DNA from: Ceratorhiza oryzae-sativae
Taxonomy: Eukaryota; Basidiomycota; Agaricomycetes; Cantharellales; Ceratobasidiaceae
Reading direction: 5' to 3'
NCBI GenBank assembly: GCA_030998015.1
Contig: JARWMV010000052.1
Span: 1-64,000, forward strand
Length of the DNA: 64,000 nucleotides
The first letter of the stretch is position 1. Each line of letters starts with the position of its first letter. The notes under the pieces are model-generated. The model searched no databases. It was not told the DNA's origin and saw only the letters and a list, made by a program, of their open reading frames with translations. This document shows positions 57,196 through 64,000 of the stretch, piece by piece. Position numbers and translations under genes: made by a program.

Positions 57196-57910
57196 TTATT
57201 TGTAGAAAGCAGATGAGGCGGAAAGGAAATTGGCCTTGGCTGTAAGTTCCGGAACAGTGTTCAGAAGCTCATGGAGCTGGAGGTATTTCGAGGCCTTCCT
57301 CAGTTTCATCCGTGCCAGATTGTACCAGGGGCATTCTAGCAAGACGTGCCGTAGCGACTGCTCTTCCAGTGGGTCATTACATGGGCAACCGGAGTCTTCT
57401 GGGACTTTTAACCGGGCGTAGTACTCGCCACAGAAGGTGTGCCCGAGTATGATTTGGACCAACCGGGAGTGTATGCGTCGATTACCGTCAAAAGATTTGC
57501 GAAATGGGTGAAGGTGAAGGGTCAGAGGGCCTGGTAGTGAGATAATAACATGTGCGGAGTGGGGGTCTGACTGCCAGGCTCGACCCCCAGTTGCGAACGG
57601 CCTATTCTCTAGACATGAATTTGCCCAGGTAATTGTACGATTGAGCCACGTGATCTCGCAGAGAGACCGAGTGCCGATGACCTGTTATCCATTCCCGAAA
57701 TATGACCAATGTTGTGCGATCAACACGTCGTGCAAGCTTAATCGCCTTGCGTATTATCTTCTCTGCAACGATCCGATCCCCATAGTCCCAGCAAGTATAG
57801 AGAAAGAGGGATCCTTCAGAGGACTGCCGCCTCGCTCCGGCCAGATCTCTGGAAAACCGATGAGCTCCGCGACCGAGGAGTCTAGGGCGTCCGCTTCTAA
57901 TTTTTAGCAA
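57196..57910 (-). pseudogene. 3' end of a LINE: RNase H remnant and C-terminal zinc knuckle
   Basis: The minus-strand frame 57910-57602 contains VIFREWITGHRHSVSL, resembling the catalytic His region (WVPGH) of LINE RNase H domains. After it, RRIHSRLVQIILGHTFCGEYYARL and CPCNDPLEEQSLRHVLLEC (about 57300-57450) match the C-terminal CCHC region of Tad/CRE-like fungal LINE polymerases. No RT core lies upstream in the window, so it is a truncated copy. It sits between Zn2Cys6 copies 2 and 3. Confidence 0.65.
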
Positions 57911-58069
57911 CCGCGCCCGTCCTCCCTCGCCGTATCAAGCTAACCTCAAACGGCGAAAATCCGAATAGTCCGAGCCAACTGGAGAATGTCTGAAATGAGG
58001 GTCAGACCTGATACAACAGCTCCTTAATATATTGAGTGAGGTATGCATCATTACATCAACTTCATATCT

Positions 58070-59330
58070 CTACGCCTCAAGGTGAAGAACTGCCCTCCTG
58101 GAAGCAATATAATCATCCCAAGTCACTGGGGCTCCGCTCGCGGCTGCCCTATGCCACAAATGATCCAAAGTGGACGTAAGCTCCACTCCCTTGAGTATCC
58201 ATATTTATCACGCCCCACAGCCGAGACCCCTGCGGGAAACGCACGGCGATCTGCCTTGCTCCCTCTACATATAGCGGCCTGGTGCCAACCAAATCAACCC
58301 TTGATGTTAGATATACGATAGGAGACTGTCCATGATTAGGGGAACTATATGGTGTATCCCAGCGAGAAGTTGCGATCTTATAACCGAGTGCAATCGGCTG
58401 ATTTGTTCGACAGATGACTGAATGCGCACATCATCGCTCATAGCCCCACAAATTCCCTGGCTAAGCAGACTTGATTAACCAATTTCACTAAATTTCAATT
58501 CGCACCCACCATGTATAAATATATCAAAAACGCACGCCTCCATCCTTCCTGCACCGCGATCATCATCACAAGCCGGCTCGACTCCGGGTCTGGGCCATAG
58601 CCACACCTAGACCGCCGAGACCACGTGTCCTCAATCATTTTCTAGGGGCTATCCTCCACGCGACCGGCCGGATGCCGACTCGTCCACTGATTGATCTTCA
58701 CAATCGAAAACGCAAATTGAGATGGGCAGCCGTGAACCGATTCGGAAGCATGAAGGCCGTCGACCAGAATGTATGGATGCGATGTGTCGTATTCGACCAA
58801 AAGGGGAACTCCAAACGTACGGCTCGAGATGGTGTCGCCAAACATCAAGCGTCCGATTTTGTACCCGCGAGATGTAAATGCGTGGGCGGGAGAAATGCCA
58901 TTAGACAAAGGATCCCATGGCCAGAAGATCAGGTCTGCGAACGCAACCTGCATAAACACAGGTGGCATGCGACGCAGAAGTGTGTAGCCCGACTTGATAT
59001 TCGAGGTGAGATGTTTTGAGGAAAGTAACCTAGTCAAAGTCAATTAGCGAGGCGTATCATGGGATATCCTATACCAGAAATACACGCCACTAAAGCCCCT
59101 CAAATCCGACCAATTATATCATCCAGGCTTCTATCGTTAGATACCACGCAGAGGGTGTCAAGCCGATCGAGTCCAGGGATGTATGGCCTTATACACGTGG
59201 ATTCACTGCCTTACTTGAGGGAGCAAATCATACGGCTTCCCACATAGCTCGACCAACGGACCTCATTCGAGCAAAATATTCGGCTGATAAATCTCCCTCG
59301 AATAGCTTTTAAAAGAGTTGGCAATGGCTG
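58070..59330 (-). pseudogene. Zn2Cys6 transcription factor, family copy 3 (broken)
   Basis: The regulatory-domain region is recognisable: SGYTLLRRMPPVFMQVAF, WDPLSNGISPAHAF, FSIVKINQWTSRHPAG. A TAG at about 58642-58644 stands where copies 1 and 4 have Trp (PW[KR]EIE). The C-terminal exon (SDYI-like, ending at 58070) is altered. The N-terminal DNA-binding exons are missing, and the region 59040-59330 reads only in pieces. A pseudogene. Confidence 0.8.
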
Positions 59331-59393
59331 AAAAGATACAAGTTCGAACAATGGTTCGTCTAAGGGTTTTCGTCAATTAGACAACTCTTCGAA

Positions 59394-59530
59394 ATGGATT
59401 TAAATCAAAGTGTACACTGCGTAATAATAAATTATATCGTCCTGCCCGATGTCTTGGGGCTGGTCTCCGGATCTGAGGATGGAACTATCAAGATGTGGGA
59501 CGTACAAATTCTAGGTATTCGAACGCGACG
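59394..59530 (+). pseudogene. WD40 repeat fragment
   Basis: VLGLVSGSEDGTIKMWDVQ (about 59455-59510) is a typical WD40 blade ending. No start or further blades are present. It lies on the same strand as the kinase-tail fragment at 60072-60356. WD40-kinase combinations are known in Agaricomycetes, so they may be parts of one gene split by repeats. Confidence 0.6.
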
Positions 59531-59564
59531 CCCCACCAACGATTCGCAGGAAAAACCCGGTAAG

Positions 59565-59692
59565 CAAATCACTGCTTATTACACCCGGTTTACCCGGTTT
59601 ACCGAATTTCCTTTCCCCATATTTATTAATCACTATTTGCCCGTTTACTCCATTTACCAAGAGGTAAACCGGGCAAATTTGCTGTAATTAGC
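59565..59692. repeat. Small inverted-repeat element
   Basis: The left end has ATTACACCCGGTTTACCCGGTTTACC and the right end GGTAAACCGGGCAAATTTGCTGTAATT in inverse orientation, about 130 bases apart. It is MITE-like but lacks a clear target duplication. Confidence 0.5.
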
Positions 59693-59813
59693 GACTGGGC
59701 TGTGCGACCTGCGCATATTTGTGCCAATTGCGCAACCCCCCTCGGTAAATCAGCACTCTGGAGCAAATTTTCTCCGAAGTTTTTTCTGACGTTAGCAAGA
59801 GCGCTGATGTGTA

Positions 59814-59981
59814 TGTTAAAGTTACCATCATATCCGTTCATGTATGCGGTGTGTTTGTATATGTGTATCCACCTCTGATATCATACGTTCCCCCTGTGAA
59901 AATTTCCTCCCTTAGTTGTCTGCCTTCATGTTGAGCTAGGTACTTTCGTATCTAACTCCGCCGAAACCTTCCTGCGTGAGA
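59814..59981 (+). repeat. Internally deleted solo Copia-family LTR
   Basis: Starts TGTTAAAGTTACCATC and ends CCTTCCTGCGTGAGA; at 168 bp it lacks the middle of the family LTR. Flanks GTGTA (59809-59813) and GTATA (59982-59986) resemble a 5-bp duplication with one change. Confidence 0.75.
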
Positions 59982-60071
59982 GTATACGCTCTAGGAATGG
60001 TGAGTTTGGGCATATCAAAACTCATTATCATCTAAGAAGCTGGTGAAATACACAATGCTTTTACGTGTTAT

Positions 60072-60356
60072 ATGGAATTCACGCACAATGGTCCCACTGA
60101 TCTCCTAATGCAGGAAGAGATCACCGGGAGTCCTCCGTGGACGAGAAAGAGTGAAAATACTATTATATATGCATTCATGAGCAGAGCGTGTCCAGACCGC
60201 CCCGAGCACCCTTTACGCTTTGGATCGAGACTAGGAGATGCACTGTGGTCGCTGCTTCAGTTATGCTGGACGTTCAACCCAGCGTTACGCCCTAGTACGG
60301 CAGAGGTTCAAGTGAACATGAGTCCGGTATCAAGTTTGCTTGGAAGAAAATACTAA
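60072..60356 (+). pseudogene. Protein-kinase C-terminal fragment
   Basis: SPPWTRKSENTIIYAFMSR, PEHPLRFGSRLGDALWSLLQ and LCWTFNPALRPSTAEV match subdomains IX-XI of tyrosine-kinase-like kinases of Agaricomycetes (family recollection). The catalytic loop and ATP site are absent. A relic. Confidence 0.65.
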
Positions 60357-60360
60357 TACA

Positions 60361-61450
60361 CAATTCCACCAGATTCGAAAGATTATTCCGGATGGCAGTT
60401 CCATCATGTAGCACGTATCAAAAAATACCTGAATATTAATGCCTAGCAAAATACCAGCCGCATACGCAGACGAGGGATGCAAGTCGCCCCACCACCAGCT
60501 TGAATAAATCTTCGATAGTATCCTAAAGCGGATTAAACCCGAAAACGCAACGTGGTCTGAGCTGGTGCATGTCCCTTGATGAGATGCAACCTAATCCAAT
60601 ACCTGTATCACTAGTAGCACCTCCTCGGGGCCATTAAACTGTTGGAATTCACATGTGGTTGTGCGCACGTAGTGATGTGATTTGTATTGTCGTATTTACA
60701 CATCGTAGCAGGCGATTTTACCGAGAGAGAGACTTCACCGAACCACCATGTAGCCTGCCCGCTACCTCCGGTTTGACATAACCTCGCTTCTCATTAATCA
60801 ATTGCCGAACCGACTGCGAATTATATTTGGTATGGTGGAGCTGAATCTCGAAGTCTGCCATGGTATGATTGCGAACAGACGCAAGCAGTTGGGTTGTTGC
60901 TCCCAACCATGTGGCCAGCGCCCTGCGCCGGCGTTTCCCTCGCTCAGCACTCGCAATGCAGCTCCCCCAGCTACACTGCATTTGTATAAATCCAACTTAT
61001 CCGTATTAAACTATACAATAAAAAAGCGAAATCGAGATTTAGGAAGATGGCGTGCAAGGTCGCTCGCAAGGCCTTGGTTATACCCTACTGTATGCGTCAG
61101 GTCATTCTCGAAGTGCGGCGAGTTGGCTCTTGACTTGAATCGATTAAATTCTAACATATTCCATTATATGCCACACTGTTCTACTATATGCATGGTTCTT
61201 ATACAGCATTCCCTCACTTAGGAAGATCGCACGACCTCAGTACTTTTGGACACCGGAAAACAGCCATCAGACCATTTAATCAACATCATCTGCCGACTCG
61301 TTGAATACACACATGAGTAGGTTGGACATTGAAAGTGACCATGGCTGTTGCCGAGGCTGAAAGGCAGAAACGCCGGGGGAAAAAAAAGAGGCACACCCGA
61401 TACAGTAGCTCCGTGACAGACTGAATATATATGATAATAGTCGCCGATGT
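60361..61450. other. No recognisable gene
   Basis: Short frames on both strands only. TGTTGGAATTC at about 60641 resembles the beginning of a Copia LTR, but no further LTR homology follows. Confidence 0.5.
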
Positions 61451-63460
61451 CTAAACCCCAATATCAATGACGGCCCTCCTCGAGTTGATATAATCATTCC
61501 AAGTCACTGGCCCTCCATCGGCACCAACCCCTTTCCACAAATGATCGAGCGTGCGGGCAAACTCGGCTCCCTTCAAAAGCGAGGTCTTGTTGTGTCCCGA
61601 CCGGGAAACCGCTGCACGAAATTTGCTTCGGTCAGCCTCAGTCGTCGAGCATATACCGGCCTAATATCAAACGAGTAAGTAGTGCTGCTAAAGTTTGAAA
61701 GAGAAAGGGACATACAAGTAACAGTGGGACCATCAAATGCAGCCCAGCGGCGTATTCAGACTCGATAATATTATACAATTGACTGATTTGCCGAACCGAT
61801 GATTGAACTCGTCGGTCATGATTAGTCACACCACACATTCCCTAAACAAAGTTCAGATTTTCAGCAACCCAGTCGGATCTAGACTCAACTGGACTGACCA
61901 TATATAGATAGATCAACAAACCATGCCTCCACCCTTCCTGAACCGCAGACCTCGTAACCACCCTCGACGATTCAGGATCGAGTCCATAATCACAATCAGA
62001 ACGCCACGACCACGCGTCACCCTCGATTTCCTTCCATGGGGCATCCGATTCTGTGCACTTGTCCGGATACTGCGCTCGCCACTGGTTGATCCTGACAATC
62101 GAAAAGGCGAACGTGGTCGCGCAACCGTGAAGCAGCTCAAACGGATGTTTCCCATGGGTTTGGATGACCGGGTGTGAAACGTCGTATTCGACAAGGGGAG
62201 GAGTGCCGAACGCAAGGCTGATAACCGTATCGGTCAGGATGAACTGGCCGAGTTCGAATCGAGCAGATGCCAGAACGTGGGCAAGTGAAATCCCGTTTGA
62301 AGCCGGATCGCGGGGCCAGAGCGTTGGGTCCGCAAAAGCGACTTGCATGAAAACAAACGAGGTGTGGCGCAGTAGAGTGTAGCTGTTTTTCGGACTGGAT
62401 ACGAGGGAATTGAGGTGTGCGAGCTGCGGACGGGAAATCATTCGGTAATTATCCAAAACGATGGAATCTGAAGACGCACCACCATTGCGCCCGAGAGGCG
62501 ACCAATCATATCGTCCAAGTTTGAGTCGTCCAATGTGATACACAGCTGCTCGAGTCGATTTAGCCACGGAACAAACCGCTCAAGGCTCGCATCTTCTCCA
62601 TGTAATTTCAGGGTGTGGAATATTTGGGCGGCGAGATAGCTTGACCAGTATGTCATGCTTGAGGACATAATCTGCGCGAGGTGCTTTCCCCGAATGATCT
62701 TCACATCAACACGAATCGGCCGGAAAAGCACTAGCTCGAACATAGGTTCATCTACCTCGAGCCAAATGAATTGCGTGTTCGAGCAGATAGACTTCAAACT
62801 CACTCACATTGCATCATGATAAATTGAGCCGCTAAACCTGATATGTGACGGTTGGGAATGAATCTCGGCGGTAAGCTATAGCCAACGCCGAAGTGAGCTG
62901 CAACGCGCGAGCTGAGGGCCCGTTCGCCCAGATTGTCCAAATTCTGTGCGCCGCAGCTAGGAGATTCTTCACCATGATGACCAGAGCTAGGACGATTCTG
63001 GATAGCCGTAAAGCACGGGGACTGATGCAGCCATGTGGAATCAAAGCCTGCGTTCTGGGGCTGTTCGATTGAGGTGGAGATGGTGTCCTGTAACGAGTTC
63101 TATAAGGTAACTGAATGGCAAGACCGCCCGCAGCTTACATTTTGGATTGGGCGTATCTTGGACAAAGAAGAGAACGTGGAATCTGCGAAATTGGGTGAAT
63201 AGAGATGTCTAGGACAAACTCCGACAGCTTACTTGATTCCTTCGCCCCAGCTCCTCGGTCATAGCCTAGGCACACGTATCCTCCGTTGCGACATCGATTG
63301 CAGCAAGGACGGCTTTTATCGCATTTTTTCTTCCTATCCAAACCTTAGCCCCTTGGTTCAGCGCGAGACCCGTCGGGTGGGCAACTGAGCATGCGTACCT
63401 GCGGCTGCATGTGATGCAGCTCGTGGGGGCCGGCCCGGGATTCCGCTTGGTCGTGTCCAT
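61451..63460 (-). CDS. Zn2Cys6 transcription factor, family copy 4
   Basis: ATG 63460 (MDTTKRNPGPAPTSC) starts a binuclear zinc cluster. The intron 63334-63398 joins CITCSRR to KKKCDKSRPCCNRC and GGYVCLGY in register, giving CX2CX6CX6CX2CX6C. Later exons carry the regulatory domain: PFVPWLNRLEQLCIT and DDMIGRLSGAMV near 62450-62580, then LLRHTSFVFMQVAFADPTLWPRDPASNGIS, FSIVRINQWRAQYP, GWRHGLLIYLYM, and the end SRRAVIDIGV with TAG 61451-61453. No stop was found inside recognised exons, so it is probably functional. It is a paralogue of the 41282-43416 gene. Confidence 0.8.
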
Positions 63461-64000
63461 TCTGCGTCGCGCTCGAAGGAAAGAAACCGGTGGTCGCCGA
63501 GCAACACGGACACCAAGGATCAGTGGCTGTGCCACCCGAATTACAAGCTCACGTGGCTATACACCAAGTGCTAGCACCCGATCTCCTGCAATGCAGAGCG
63601 AGCAACGGATTTGCCGAACGGAGGGCTGCCCTCGCAGAATGTAACCTTCCATACCGTCAACTCGATGAATATAGCTTCTGGGTTCGGCCCGCCGTCCAGG
63701 AACACAACCGTTGCACATGTATTTATAACTAGTACGTGTCCTTGTTCAATTTGTGTCCCGGTCGGCCGAAACCCCAAAATGTATCGAGTTTAAACCAGCT
63801 CCACGCGTCCACATCAACTGTAAAGTACACGTTTTTAAACTGAATAAACTTCTGGTGCTACGGCGCTCGCGGAACCAAATGAGCGCTCCAAGACAGTTTC
63901 CTAACTGAACGGGAGGACGAATACCCATGTGTCTTACTCGATCCTTTCAATCAGGGTTGCCTGGCCGAGTACCCGCCCAGTCATTAAACCCTCCGTTAAT
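63461..64000. other. Upstream region of Zn2Cys6 copy 4
   Basis: Promoter-side DNA of the minus-strand regulator. Several short overlapping frames, none with a recognisable domain. Confidence 0.5.

Noticed and set aside
60641..60700. Copia LTR start (TGTTGGAATTC)
   Set aside because: Only the first ten bases agree; no LTR body or end follows.

Overview
The window looks like nuclear DNA of an agaricomycete fungus, most likely a Rhizoctonia/Ceratobasidiaceae species (inference). Genes are split by introns of about 50-65 bp with GT...AG ends. Several families are ones I associate with Rhizoctonia solani: minus-strand Zn2Cys6 regulators in multiple copies, a C-terminal MYND protein, an ABCC transporter, WD40 and TKL-kinase relics, and jacalin lectins. 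No rRNA, tRNA or CRISPR was seen.

Layout. 1-8.4 kb is a graveyard of transposons: a decayed Ty3/Gypsy element (Gypsy-A), unassigned repeats, an inverted-repeat element and the 3' end of a Ty1/Copia element with its LTR. 9.1-11.3 kb holds a minus-strand gene for a MACPF-like domain followed by two jacalin domains. 12.6-33.8 kb is a three-copy array (A, B, C) of an unrecognised membrane-protein gene; promoter block, introns and 3' hairpins are duplicated too. Between B and C sits a nearly complete Copia element (19401-30269, 5-bp target duplication GTCAA). A Gypsy element with a chromodomain (Gypsy-B, 23179-29080, target duplication CCATG) is nested in it. 34.0-41.0 kb is a hAT transposon with an exact 18-bp TIR and 8-bp target duplication. 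A second DNA element (34046-37612) with its own hairpin-forming TIRs sits inside its left TIR; its protein belongs to a family I cannot assign to a named transposase superfamily. It is the best candidate here for an undescribed system.

41-53.5 kb is ordinary gene space: a Zn2Cys6 regulator (minus), a MYND protein (plus) and an ABCC transporter (minus). 54-64 kb returns to fragments: two solo LTRs of the Copia family, two broken copies of the Zn2Cys6 regulator, a 421-bp foldback, the 3' end of a LINE, a WD40/kinase relic split by an LTR, and an apparently intact Zn2Cys6 regulator.

Running theme: many inactivating changes in the transposons read as C-to-T or G-to-A changes at CpG. These are CGA-to-TGA stops, an RT active-site change of DD to DN, and loss of the expected integrase glutamate. 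This suggests methylation-linked decay. All exon structures and intactness statements come from reading by eye; none was tested by alignment or RNA data.
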